The position numbers and the translations under genes are program-made. Below are positions 24,680 through 32,792 of a stretch of 34,818 bases of DNA, piece by piece. Within the stretch, counting starts at the first letter, position 1. Every line of letters starts with the position of its first letter. Under the pieces are notes generated by a model. That model was not told the DNA's origin. It saw only the letters and a program-made list of their open reading frames with translations, and did no database searches. The DNA is from an uncultured Bacteroidales bacterium (GTDB lineage: Bacteria; Bacteroidota; Bacteroidia; Bacteroidales; Bacteroidaceae): contig CADAJV010000019.1 of assembly GCA_902788275.1 (NCBI GenBank), positions 1 to 34,818 on the forward strand, in the 5' to 3' direction.

Positions 24680-26497
24680 TTAGCGGTCAATGGTTTTCAT
24701 TGCCTGGATGAGACGGGCATTGTCCTGATGATTGCGCACGGCTATGCGCAGATATTGGTTACTGGGATTGAGGCCTATCTTGGTGGAGCAGTCACGGAGC
24801 AGTATGTTGTGCTCCTTGAGCATGGTAAGCACAAGGCCGCGGGCCGTGAAGGGCGGCTGCACCTCGCAAAGGAAATAGTTTGCCTGTGAGGGAATAACGC
24901 GCAGTTGGGGCAGCTGCCTGAGCTGCTGTTCAAAGTCTGCGCGCTCGGCTATGAAGCGGGCACACGCCCGATGGTAGTCGGCTTCATACTTATTGAATAT
25001 CTGCATGAAATACTCGGCAAAGGAATTGATGTTCCAAATGCTGACCTGCTGCTTGATTAGCGCTATAAGGGTGGTGTCGGCAGAACAGAGTATGCCGAGG
25101 CGAAGGCCAGGTACTCCGTAGCTCTTGGAGATGCTTTTCATCACGAGCATGTCGGGATAGGCCTCGAGAATATTGTCATGGAGGAGGCTGTTGTGCTCAT
25201 AGCCGTCGGTGAAATCAACGAAACTCTCGTCGATGATGAGGCGGATACCCTGCTGACGGCACCATGCGGCCAGAGTCAGCACATCTGCTACGGGAATGAA
25301 GTTGCCGGAGGGATTGTCGGGGTTGATGATAATAAGATTGTCGGCATGGTGGACAGAGAAATAGTCCATCAGGTCGGCAGCAGTATAGCGATAGTCAGGA
25401 TTGGTGGGTGTGAAGGTGACTAGGCTGGCAGGATCGCGGCGGTTGGGGTATTCCTCAAAGGTAGGACGAACGATGCCAAGGGTGCCAGGCAACTGCTCCA
25501 TGAGTATCTTGATCAGTTCGGCTGCTCCGTTGCCAGGCACTATATAGTCCTCGCTGACTCCCCAGCACTTGCTGGCAAGAAGGGTGTTGACCTTCATGCC
25601 GGAAGGGTACTCGGCCACAAGGGTGCGGAAGCATGCCTCCAGTTCGTCAATGATGCGCGACTCGTTGAAATATGGGTTGACCAGATAGCAATAGTCGAGC
25701 ATCTGAGGGAAGCGCCAAAAGCCGCCGTAGCGGCCGTAATACTTGCGGAGGATATCGCCCTCGCTGGCAAAGAGGGCCTCAGCTATGTCGAGGTCTTGCT
25801 TGTCGTCTATTTCATACCATTTCTCGCTGCCCAAGGGTAAGGCCTTGAGGTCGCGGGTGTCTAACAGAGTAAGGATGCGCAGCACGTTTTCGTAATACTC
25901 ATTGCGGCCCGCCACGCGGGTGTAGGCCTCAAGGAAGGGAATGTATCTCTCCTGCGAGAACTGGCGCGAAAACTTGTAGATATTGACAGTCTTGTAATAG
26001 CTGCCTCTTTCGCTATAGCTGAAATCGCTCTTGGGTATGAAATTGACAATGTTGTTGTCGTTGTCAAGACGCACCATTGTGCCGTCCATCCAGCTCTCAT
26101 ACTTGGCCACAAGTGCCAGGTTAGGATAAGGATCGCTTAGGAGCAGGTGTAGGAGGCGGGATTCAAAGATGAGGTCGCTCTCAAGGAGGATAGTGTCATC
26201 GGCCTGCAGATACTCCTTGGCCAAGGCGAGGGAATAGATATTGTTGGTCTTATCGTAAACGGGATTACGGACAAACTCAATGCTGAGCCCGCGAGGACGA
26301 CTGTTGACGTGACTGATGAGCTTATCGCCCTGATAACCTACGACGATGACGACGCGGCTAAGGTTGAACTCCGCCAGCTGGTCAAGCATACGGTCGATAA
26401 GTGGTGTGCCGTTGACCGGCACCATACACTTGGTGCATGAGGCGGTGTATTCTCTGAGGCGCTTGCCCATTCCGGCAGCGAGGATTATTGCTTGCAT
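24680..26497 (-). CDS. Nucleotidyltransferase-aminotransferase fusion (LicC-like / HisC-like)
   Basis: The protein has 605 residues in two catalytic halves. The N-terminal sugar-phosphate or phosphocholine-type nucleotidyltransferase (1 to about 245) has the loop ILAAGMGKRL (5-14), K23 and K28-region residues, ESD (106-108) and EIDDKQDLD (229-237). The C-terminal fold type I PLP enzyme (about 255-605) has INPDNPSG (391-398), DESFVDF (423-429) and the PLP lysine K458 in SISKSYGVPGLRLG, closest to HisC/CobD. CobD-like enzymes decarboxylate phosphothreonine or phosphoserine. A plausible joint product is therefore a CDP-amino-alcohol such as CDP-ethanolamine. PntC in phosphonate synthesis is also a transferase-aminotransferase fusion, but no PEP mutase gene is in the window. 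Function is inferred; the domain calls are firm. Confidence 0.88.
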   Translation of the reverse strand: MQAIILAAGMGKRLREYTASCTKCMVPVNGTPLIDRMLDQLAEFNLSRVVIVVGYQGDKLISHVNSRPRGLSIEFVRNPVYDKTNNIYSLALAKEYLQADDTILLESDLIFESRLLHLLLSDPYPNLALVAKYESWMDGTMVRLDNDNNIVNFIPKSDFSYSERGSYYKTVNIYKFSRQFSQERYIPFLEAYTRVAGRNEYYENVLRILTLLDTRDLKALPLGSEKWYEIDDKQDLDIAEALFASEGDILRKYYGRYGGFWRFPQMLDYCYLVNPYFNESRIIDELEACFRTLVAEYPSGMKVNTLLASKCWGVSEDYIVPGNGAAELIKILMEQLPGTLGIVRPTFEEYPNRRDPASLVTFTPTNPDYRYTAADLMDYFSVHHADNLIIINPDNPSGNFIPVADVLTLAAWCRQQGIRLIIDESFVDFTDGYEHNSLLHDNILEAYPDMLVMKSISKSYGVPGLRLGILCSADTTLIALIKQQVSIWNINSFAEYFMQIFNKYEADYHRACARFIAERADFEQQLRQLPQLRVIPSQANYFLCEVQPPFTARGLVLTMLKEHNILLRDCSTKIGLNPSNQYLRIAVRNHQDNARLIQAMKTIDR

Positions 26498-26499
26498 TT

Positions 26500-26527
26500 T
26501 TGAGGTTTGAGATTTGAGGTTTGAAAA
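26500..26527. repeat. TTGAGGT heptamer repeats
   Basis: Four heptamers in phase (TTGAGGT, TTGAGAT, TTGAGGT, TTGAAAA) lie immediately before the start codon of the fusion gene, so they would fall in its translation-initiation region on the minus strand. Confidence 0.8.
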
Positions 26528-26567
26528 TTAACTTTCGAACTTCGCCGCTACGTTCTCGCGGCTCCTT

Positions 26568-27380
26568 TTAGTGATCAGCGTTTTTCTTCAGCCAGTAGAG
26601 CAGTTCACCTATCCATTGGTGCTGCTCGGGGTAATCGGTGCGACAGCCAAAGCCATGGTAACCGCCTTCATACATATGGAGGTCAACAGGCACCCCATTG
26701 TCCACCAGCGCCTGTGCATAGCTAAGTGAATTGCGCGGAGCAACAGTCTTGTCGGCTGAAGGCAGTACAATAAATGCACGGGGAGTATTGGCTGTGACGT
26801 GAAGCTCGTTTGAATAGCTGCTGACCAGCTCAGGACTTGGCTCACTGCCCAGCAGTGCGTTGCGAGAGCCGCCATGGGTGACTCCCTGCTCCATACTTAC
26901 TACAGGATAGAGCAGCACCTGGAAGTCGGGGCGGGTGATGCTATCGGTGAAATGGGTAGCCACAGTGGTGGCCAGGTGACCTCCCGCACTGCTACCCATG
27001 ATGCCCACCTCGCGGATGCCCCACTCTGCTGCATGGCTGCGAACATAGCGCATAGCCTGCTGGGCATCGGCCAATGGCACGGCATGGCGTCCCCTGGGCA
27101 GACGATACTGCAGCACAAACAGGCTGATACCTTCCTTGTTGAGAATTGGGGCAAAATCCCACCCTTCGTAGGTCATGCATAAAAACTGATAGGCACCGCC
27201 TGGGCAAGCAATAACGGCACGACCCTTGGGCTCAGAGGCCAGGTAGCAATGAAGCACTGCATCCTTATAATCCTCGCCGGCTATCTCGCCGTCGTCCCAC
27301 AGGTTAACCTTAAATGTCTGCTGCGCAAAGCCAGCAAGGCCAAAAAAGATAAACATGGCCAGTAAAAACACTCTTTTCAT
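26568..27380 (-). CDS. Secreted alpha/beta hydrolase (carbohydrate-esterase-like)
   Basis: The protein has 270 residues with a signal peptide of about 19 residues (ending GFAQ). The oxyanion region is ACPGGAYQFL, and the nucleophile elbow is GSSAGGH (129-135, S131). The acid is likely D210 (LPSADKTVAP) and the base H242 (GGYHGFG). The pattern matches the esterase family of acetylxylan and feruloyl esterases (BD-FAE/Axe-like) used in plant-glycan deacylation. It lies between lepB and the fusion gene on the same strand, but its 136-bp upstream gap is filled with heptamer repeats, so separate transcription is possible. Confidence 0.85.
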   Translation of the reverse strand: MKRVFLLAMFIFFGLAGFAQQTFKVNLWDDGEIAGEDYKDAVLHCYLASEPKGRAVIACPGGAYQFLCMTYEGWDFAPILNKEGISLFVLQYRLPRGRHAVPLADAQQAMRYVRSHAAEWGIREVGIMGSSAGGHLATTVATHFTDSITRPDFQVLLYPVVSMEQGVTHGGSRNALLGSEPSPELVSSYSNELHVTANTPRAFIVLPSADKTVAPRNSLSYAQALVDNGVPVDLHMYEGGYHGFGCRTDYPEQHQWIGELLYWLKKNADH

Positions 27381-27471
27381 CTCTTATCTCTATTCTTTTA
27401 TCTATTCTCTACCACATGTACATGTACTATTTATGTACTATTTAGCTATTTACTGGTAAAAAGTAAACTCT

Positions 27472-27520
27472 CAATTATCAACTCTCAATTATCAACTCTC
27501 AATTATCAATTATCAATTAT
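27472..27520. repeat. CAATTAT heptamer repeats
   Basis: Seven in-phase heptamers (CAATTAT alternating with CAACTCT, then CAATTAT three times) run into the lepB stop codon region. The same word family occurs at 29166-29200. Confidence 0.85.
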
Positions 27521-29028
27521 TTAATTTTGTCCACCATTCGGAAGAGGCGACTCCAGCGTATCTTACCATCTAGCCATCCACGGTCGGGATCGAGCGAGAG
27601 CCAGATGAAGATGGGCTTGCCCACAATATGGTCTTCAGGAACGAAGCCCCAGAAACGGCTGTCAAGCGAGTTGTCGCGATTGTCACCCATCATCCAGTAG
27701 TAGTCCATCTTGAAAGTATAACTTGTGGTGGGCTTGCCATTAATAAAAATCTTGCCGTCGCGCTGCTCGACCTCATTACCCTCATAGACGCGGATGCAAC
27801 GGTCGTAGATTGCCAGTTTCTCAGGTGTGAGCTGGATGGTGGCACCGCGCTTGGGTATCCAGATGGGGCCGTAGTCATTGGCTGTCCAACCGGTGTTGAA
27901 GGTGTGTGGGAAGAGCTTATAGTTTTCAGGCTCATCGCATTTCACTATGCGGGCAACGAGGTCTTTACGATTTTGCAACACACTTTTTACCTTGGCTGTC
28001 ATTGGCATACGTATGACGGTGCCATCGCCGCTAACTGACTCGGATATGTCCTCGCGACTGATGCCAAGCTCGCGACACAGGTCATCGGGCAGCGGCTGGA
28101 GGAGAGTGACCTTATAGCTCTGTTGGGCATTGTGAGGCATAAACATCTGGTGGCCGTTGGTATAGACACGACCTTTCTTAATCTGCAATACCTGGCCGGG
28201 CATACCTACACAGCGCTTGACATAATGCTCGCGCATATCAACAGGTCGATACTTCTTTTCGCCCATCTGCTGGGCATTGGCCCTTATTACTTGCTGGGCA
28301 TAGTCATACTCCACAGCACTATTCTGTATCTGCTGGCTAATGGGTAGTTGCGATTCTGCCCCTAAGAACTCATTAAAGTCCATGCCCGACTGCTGAGAGG
28401 CTATTGATTTGCCTATCTCATAGCAGATGGTATAGTAATCCTGATTTTCATAATTGGCGAGCACGGTGTCGCCGCTGGGCACATTGAATACCACTATGTC
28501 GCCCTGCTTGACGGAGCCAAGACCTTTCACCCTGTCATACTCCCACTTGGGCCACTCAATAAAGCTCTTGATATTGAGCAGGGGAATGGTGTGGCTGGTC
28601 AGCGGCATGTGCAGTGGTGTCATGGGCTTGCGCGGACCGTAGCTCACCTTGCTTACAAAGAGGTAGTCACCAGTAAGCAGACTCTTCTCAAGCGAAGAAC
28701 TGGGGATTACGTAATTCTGAAACAGGTAGAGGTTGACAAAATAGACGGCTACCAAGGCAAACACTATGGCATCTACCCAACTCATCACCTTGCGCAGGGT
28801 GCTATTCTTGCTCTTGCGCCACCAGCTCCAAGGTATCTTCTTGGTGATATAGGCATCGTAGATGAACGGCACTACCAGCAGTCCCATCCAACTGCCTACC
28901 CATAAGCAAAACAGCAGCCACAGCACTATGGCTATGATACAGCGTATCCTTCTTTCCTTTAAGCTGCGCTCCTTGCGGGGCTTTTCTTCTTTGCCCTCCT
29001 TATTCTGTTTGTTATTGGAAAAAAACAT
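27517..29028 (-). CDS. lepB: Signal peptidase I
   Basis: The protein has 503 residues, long for the family because of a large insert. A basic N-terminal tail (1-29) is followed by hydrophobic segments at about 30-57 and 86-106. The catalytic serine is S112 in VIPSSSLEKSLLTGDYLFVSK. The lysine base is K271 in HYVKRCVGMPGQVLQI, about 158 residues later. Box E is GDNRDNSLDSRFWGFVPEDHIVGK near the C-terminus. It removes signal peptides from exported proteins at the inner membrane. Bacteroidetes LepB commonly carries such an insert. In relatives it often sits next to dapB and a second lepB; only one copy is present here. Confidence 0.96.
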   Translation of the reverse strand: MFFSNNKQNKEGKEEKPRKERSLKERRIRCIIAIVLWLLFCLWVGSWMGLLVVPFIYDAYITKKIPWSWWRKSKNSTLRKVMSWVDAIVFALVAVYFVNLYLFQNYVIPSSSLEKSLLTGDYLFVSKVSYGPRKPMTPLHMPLTSHTIPLLNIKSFIEWPKWEYDRVKGLGSVKQGDIVVFNVPSGDTVLANYENQDYYTICYEIGKSIASQQSGMDFNEFLGAESQLPISQQIQNSAVEYDYAQQVIRANAQQMGEKKYRPVDMREHYVKRCVGMPGQVLQIKKGRVYTNGHQMFMPHNAQQSYKVTLLQPLPDDLCRELGISREDISESVSGDGTVIRMPMTAKVKSVLQNRKDLVARIVKCDEPENYKLFPHTFNTGWTANDYGPIWIPKRGATIQLTPEKLAIYDRCIRVYEGNEVEQRDGKIFINGKPTTSYTFKMDYYWMMGDNRDNSLDSRFWGFVPEDHIVGKPIFIWLSLDPDRGWLDGKIRWSRLFRMVDKIK

Positions 29029-29277
29029 TTTCTTAAGTAGTTAAGTAGTTAAGCCGTTAGTTTGGAAGTTAAGTAGTTAAGTAGTTAAGTAGTTAAGTAG
29101 TTAAGCCGTTAGTCTTTCTTCTTTCGAACTTTTCAAACCGTAAACTGTAAACTGTAAACCGTAAACAATTATCAATTTTCAATTTTCAATTCTCAATTTA
29201 CTAACGTCCTCTATCTCCTTCTATCTCCTTTTATCTCCCTCTATCTCCTAAATATTCAATTTCAAACCGTAAACGTT
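29029..29277. repeat. Repeat-filled gap between dapB and lepB
   Basis: TTAAGTAG octamers repeat at about 29033-29110. Heptamers follow in phase: CGTAAAC/TGTAAAC four times (29139-29166), then CAATTTT-type five times (29166-29200). A decamer array (29206-29250) is the reverse complement of that at 14101-14150. Nearly the whole 249-bp gap is made of short tandem words. No gene or clear promoter is seen. Confidence 0.85.
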
Positions 29278-30039
29278 TTAAGTTAAGCCTTTAAATAAAT
29301 CGTCCATGGTCAGCAAGCCTTCATGGGTATTGGCATATTCAGCTGCCAGCACTGCACCCAATACAAAGCCTCCGCGGGAATAGGCACGATGCTCAATGGT
29401 TATCTCATCATATTCACTCTTATAAGATATGGTATGAGTGCCAGGCACCTCCCCTTCTCTCACTGATTTTATTACCAGTTCCTCTGGCTTGGGACTAATG
29501 CCACGCTCCACTGATCCATCCGGCTTGACATAATCGCCTTTTATCCAAGATTTTTTTGCAGGATAGTTTTCTATCAGTCCCTCAGCAAGGGTGATGGCTG
29601 TGCCAGAGGGTGCATCCAGCTTATGCACATGGTGAGTCTCAACTATTGAGGGCTCATAGTTATCGTAAGGAGCCATCATTTTAGCTAACTGTTTATTCAG
29701 TCTGTTAAACAGATAAACTCCCAAACTGAAATTACTGCTCCAGAAAAGGGTATGCATTCCATATTTACATTGGTCGCTTATCTCCTGCCAATGTTCCCTT
29801 TGCCATCCGGTACTGCCTGTGACAACCTTGATATCACGGTCAAAACATTTCTTAATATTCTCGTAGGCAGTAAAGGGAGTAGTAAACTCTACAGCTACAT
29901 CTGCTGACTGAAAAGCTGCACTGTCGAAGTCCTCCTGATTATCAATATCTATTATGCAGACAATATTGTGACCACGCTTAAGAGCCAGTTTCTCTATCAT
30001 CTGTCCCATTTTGCCGTAGCCTATCAATGCTATGTTCAT
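29278..30039 (-). CDS. dapB: 4-hydroxy-tetrahydrodipicolinate reductase
   Basis: The protein has 253 residues. The Rossmann loop is IGYGKMG (6-12). The catalytic and substrate-binding segment is ETHHVHKLDAPSGTA (134-148), with H136/H137 and K140. It reduces hydroxytetrahydrodipicolinate with NAD(P)H in the diaminopimelate/lysine pathway, feeding peptidoglycan synthesis. Length and motifs match the short Bacteroidetes form. It is the first gene of the minus-strand series towards lepB. A perfect -7 box lies at 30066-30073. Confidence 0.96.
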   Translation of the reverse strand: MNIALIGYGKMGQMIEKLALKRGHNIVCIIDIDNQEDFDSAAFQSADVAVEFTTPFTAYENIKKCFDRDIKVVTGSTGWQREHWQEISDQCKYGMHTLFWSSNFSLGVYLFNRLNKQLAKMMAPYDNYEPSIVETHHVHKLDAPSGTAITLAEGLIENYPAKKSWIKGDYVKPDGSVERGISPKPEELVIKSVREGEVPGTHTISYKSEYDEITIEHRAYSRGGFVLGAVLAAEYANTHEGLLTMDDLFKGLT

Positions 30040-30065
30040 AATAAGTCCATTTTAATTTCAAGCTA

Positions 30066-30073
30066 CAAAAATA
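30066..30073 (-). promoter_or_regulatory. -7 box of dapB
   Basis: TATTTTTG on the minus strand matches TAnnTTTG, 27 nt before the dapB ATG. No TTTG stands at the usual distance, so the -33 box is not identified. Confidence 0.5.
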
Positions 30074-30153
30074 TAACCATTTTTCCACTTATCAGTTCAT
30101 TTAACATTCTTTTTTATAATTCTTAGCCCTTTAACACTGAAAATAAACAATAA

Positions 30154-30175
30154 GGACCCCGATTTCCCGGGGTCC
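30154..30175 (-). terminator. Terminator of the lipoprotein operon
   Basis: An 8-bp stem GGACCCCG (30154-30161) pairs with CGGGGTCC (30168-30175) around a 6-nt loop, and is followed on the minus strand by TTATTGTTT. It lies 25 bp after the stop of the second lipoprotein and before dapB transcription begins. Confidence 0.75.
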
Positions 30176-30199
30176 CTATTAAATTATTATATTTTTACT

Positions 30200-30736
30200 T
30201 TACTCAGTAGCAGTAGCTTCTTCAACTGCGCCTTCTACAGCCTCAGCAGCACCTTCGGCAGCATCGGTTGCCTCATCAACGGCACCCTCAACAGCCTCCT
30301 CGGCATTATTAAACAGGTCGCCCATACCCATGGCAGCAACCCACTGCTTCTGGAAATCGTCTTCCATCTGGAGCTCACCCCAAGCAGGATTCTTCGTTAC
30401 TTCAGTATTGAAATCCTCAACAACCTTCTGAACGGTCTGAACATCGTCAGCGGTGAAACCAGCGTCCTCATAAGCCTTAGCAGCATCTTCCATGCTGAAT
30501 TTATCATCTCTGAAGAGCTTAGCTACAACCTCAACAGACTTCTGCATAACAGGCTTGATAACCTCGGCAAACTCCAGAGCCTTGGTCTTGAGCTCATCCT
30601 TGGGCATGGTAGCCAGCTTGTCCTTTACGCTCTCAAAGATTTCCTTTGCCTTTGCACCGGGGCCATCGCCACCAGAGCAGCTTACCATGAACACGCCCAT
30701 CAGGGCTACTAATGCTAATCCAAATAATTTTTTCAT
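30200..30736 (-). CDS. Small lipoprotein with acidic Ala/Glu-rich tail
   Basis: The protein has 178 residues. A type II signal peptide MKKLFGLALVALMGVFMVSC places the lipidated cysteine at C20, followed by SGGDG. The mature part is helical and charged (about 28-130). The C-terminal 35 residues are repeats of AVEGAVDEATDAAEGAAEA type, an amphipathic Ala/Glu heptad-like tail. The N-terminal half is clearly similar to the lipoprotein encoded just upstream (30759-31160), so the two are tandem duplicates. Third gene of the operon started by the zinc-ribbon gene. I do not recognise the family, and function is unknown. Surface or periplasmic membrane attachment is expected. Confidence 0.88.
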   Translation of the reverse strand: MKKLFGLALVALMGVFMVSCSGGDGPGAKAKEIFESVKDKLATMPKDELKTKALEFAEVIKPVMQKSVEVVAKLFRDDKFSMEDAAKAYEDAGFTADDVQTVQKVVEDFNTEVTKNPAWGELQMEDDFQKQWVAAMGMGDLFNNAEEAVEGAVDEATDAAEGAAEAVEGAVEEATATE

Positions 30737-30758
30737 TGTTTTTATTTTAAAAAGTTAA

Positions 30759-31160
30759 TTACATGTTTACACCCATTGCGTCTAACATCTTCTTCTGGAA
30801 GTCAGGATCTTTCTCTAAATCCTTGAAAGCCGGAATCTTTTCACATGCTGCCTCCATATCAGACATCAAGCCATCTATTTCTTCAGCACCTGCTTCCTTC
30901 ATTTCAGTTGTCAGCTCAAGTGCTTTTGAGGGGTCTTCCTCAATTTTTTTACCTATCTCAGCTATCTTTGCAGTAACTGGCTTAATGGCATCAGCAAAAT
31001 CCATCAGCTTAGCTTTAAGTTCGTCAACACTCATGTTGGCTCCCTTGTCCTTAAGTTCCTGGACTATCTCTTTTGCCTTGTCAATGCCACCACCGTTAGA
31101 ACAGCTGAGCATAAACACGCCCATCAGGGCTACAAGTGCGATTCCAAGTAATTTTTTCAT
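30759..31160 (-). CDS. Small lipoprotein, paralogue of the next gene
   Basis: The protein has 133 residues, starting at the ATG at 31160. That start gives a textbook lipoprotein signal, MKKLLGIALVALMGVFMLSC (C20), almost identical to that of the downstream lipoprotein. An in-frame start 123 nt upstream would bury this signal and overlap the preceding gene, so I reject it. The mature part is helical and charged, with PKD/VDEL-KAKLMDFADAIKPV similar to the paralogue. It lacks the Ala/Glu-rich tail. It sits 19 bp after the zinc-ribbon gene and 22 bp before the second lipoprotein, clearly co-transcribed. Family unknown. Confidence 0.88.
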   Translation of the reverse strand: MKKLLGIALVALMGVFMLSCSNGGGIDKAKEIVQELKDKGANMSVDELKAKLMDFADAIKPVTAKIAEIGKKIEEDPSKALELTTEMKEAGAEEIDGLMSDMEAACEKIPAFKDLEKDPDFQKKMLDAMGVNM

Positions 31161-31179
31161 AATCATTTGTTCTATTATA

Positions 31180-31926
31180 TTACTTACCGTCGCTGATGAT
31201 CTTCTTTGCAAAGAGATAGATGAAGATGCTGATAGCGCAGGAAAAAGCAGCAATGATGATGGTGATAACACCAACACTTCCACCGCTCAGAGCAGCAGCA
31301 CCACCGCCAATGGCAGCAATTATTGCAAAGAATACAGGAATTACGAGCAGCCAGCCGAAAGTCTTGACATTACCGGAATAGCTGCCAATGAGCGTAAAGG
31401 CAACAATGAGAAGCAGAATGAAATATATGAAGGAAACAATTCCACCAACTACTCCAATACCGGCGGCAGCACTGATTCCATCAAGACCTGCCAGCACTAC
31501 AATCAAGCCTGCAATTACTATCAGACCCATTGAAGCAACGTACAACCAACCTGTAGTGGTAAGCAGTCCGGGCATCGGCTTCTTGTGACCGACGAGACCC
31601 TTCTTAAGGCTGTCAAAAATCTTGAACATTGCTATAGCACCACATGCAGAGGAGATAGCATAGAAGAAATAGTAGAGTCTTGGGTTTTCAAGAATGTTGA
31701 AGAAAGACATAATGAAAGCCAGGATAGCGCCGGCAATACCTATATAGGCAAATGTCGGGAAAGAAGCAGAGTTAGAGCTGGGGATGAAATCCAGATGCTC
31801 GGGACCATTGTTGTAGGCAGGAGCCTGAGGAGCTGCAGCAGGAGCTGCTTCAATAGGTGCACCACATGCGGGGCATACAGCCACGCCGTCAGCTACTTGC
31901 TGACCACATTTTGAACAAAAAGCCAT
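31180..31926 (-). CDS. Zinc-ribbon polytopic membrane protein
   Basis: The protein has 248 residues. The N-terminal zinc ribbon is MAFCSKCGQQ to VCPACGAP with ligands C4, C7, C18 and C21. A Pro/Ala-rich linker (about 24-45) follows, then about six hydrophobic segments between 58 and 243 with Gly-rich stretches. The pattern is that of the widespread zinc-ribbon-plus-membrane-domain proteins of unknown function; the ribbon would face the cytoplasm. It is the first gene of an operon with two lipoproteins. Its promoter is at 31971-32005. The combination with two paralogous lipoproteins suggests an envelope role, which is inference. Confidence 0.85.
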   Translation of the reverse strand: MAFCSKCGQQVADGVAVCPACGAPIEAAPAAAPQAPAYNNGPEHLDFIPSSNSASFPTFAYIGIAGAILAFIMSFFNILENPRLYYFFYAISSACGAIAMFKIFDSLKKGLVGHKKPMPGLLTTTGWLYVASMGLIVIAGLIVVLAGLDGISAAAGIGVVGGIVSFIYFILLLIVAFTLIGSYSGNVKTFGWLLVIPVFFAIIAAIGGGAAALSGGSVGVITIIIAAFSCAISIFIYLFAKKIISDGK

Positions 31927-31970
31927 AGTCTTAAATGTTTAAAGGGTTAGTAAATTATAAAATTCCGTTT

Positions 31971-32005
31971 CAAAATTAAACATTATAATTGAATATCCAA
32001 GCAAA
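31971..32005 (-). promoter_or_regulatory. Promoter of the zinc-ribbon/lipoprotein operon
   Basis: TTTG (32002-32005) and a perfect TAATTTTG (31971-31978) lie on the minus strand, 23 nt apart, slightly longer than the usual 20. The leader would be about 40 nt. Confidence 0.6.
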
Positions 32006-32039
32006 AATATAAAAAAATCGTATTTTATAGGTAAAAAAA

Positions 32040-32470
32040 TAGCTTTTTCAATTTATCCACACCCAAAAACAATAATTTTTTTTCATATTTATATTATTGT
32101 ATTTTATTTTTATAGAAAATGTGTTTCTATATGTGTGTTTGTGGAAACTGTTAATATTTTTTTACAATTTATTTTTATTATTCTTTGTCAACATAGTCAG
32201 CTTATTTACCAACACTTTATCAACAAGCTATATTATCTATAACAATTCCATTATCACTTACTTATATAGAATGCTGCGCTTATTTTCCACAGGATATGAA
32301 TATAGAAACAATAAAAATGTAATTTACTTTTCAGGATATAACAACATGGTAATAAGTAAAGGAAAAACTGCTTTTTTCATGTTAATTAAGGTGGATAAAT
32401 ACACAAGCCCTTGTCGCATAGGTAATACACAGCATCATTAACAGGCTATGCACATACTTTTCCACAGGAA
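32040..32470. other. Candidate chromosomal replication origin (DnaA-box cluster)
   Basis: Three exact matches to TTWTNCACA lie at 32053-32061 (TTATCCACA), 32283-32291 and 32458-32466 (both TTTTCCACA). One-mismatch sites lie at 32140-32148 (minus), 32217-32225, 32390-32398 (minus), 32423-32431 and 32446-32454. The region is gene-free and very AT-rich, with long A/T stretches at 32070-32120 and 32150-32180 that could be unwinding sites. In Bacteroidetes oriC is not always next to dnaA, so the absence of dnaA does not exclude it. GC skew could not be computed here. Confidence 0.55.
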
Positions 32471-32522
32471 TATGCAACGGTAAAAGCTGGAAAAGCTTTA
32501 ATACTATTAATTAGGTAATTTT

Positions 32523-32656
32523 CATACGCCCCTGGCAGCAAGCTGCCACCCCCTCTATCTTAGAGGGGGAGCTTGCAAGCCGTTCTACTTTTGATGACAA
32601 GGATACGGCTCCCCCTCTAAGATAGAGGGGGTGCCCTGAAAGGGCGGGGGCGTATG
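32523..32656. repeat. 134-bp nested inverted repeat
   Basis: Outer ends CATACGCCCC and GGGGGCGTATG are inverted copies. Inside each lies a small hairpin (TGGCAGCAAGCTGCCA on the left, GCCCTGAAAGGGC on the right). The inner arms CCCCCTCTATCTTAGAGGGGG and their right-hand counterpart pair with each other. Each inner arm is also a palindrome by itself, so alternative folds exist. No ORF is inside, so it resembles a MITE-like or structural element. A partial outer end recurs at 22304-22320. Confidence 0.8.
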
Positions 32657-32792
32657 ATACAAACTTAACAGTAACAGGTGCGTATGACCATTTCGCAGGT
32701 AGTGTTATCTGTGCCAACATCTATATTATTGCCAATTTTTAAGGGAGTTAATTGAAAGTTGATAATTGAAAATTACTTTCCGGACTTGGCTT

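Noticed and set aside
31161..31283. N-terminal extension of the first lipoprotein
   Set aside because: It would overlap the zinc-ribbon gene and place 41 Ser/Leu-rich residues before a perfect lipoprotein signal peptide.
32097..32441. 114-codon open frame in the AT-rich gap
   Set aside because: Composition (Phe, Tyr, Ile, Asn) is what random AT-rich DNA gives, no domain is visible, and the frame spans several DnaA-box-like sites.
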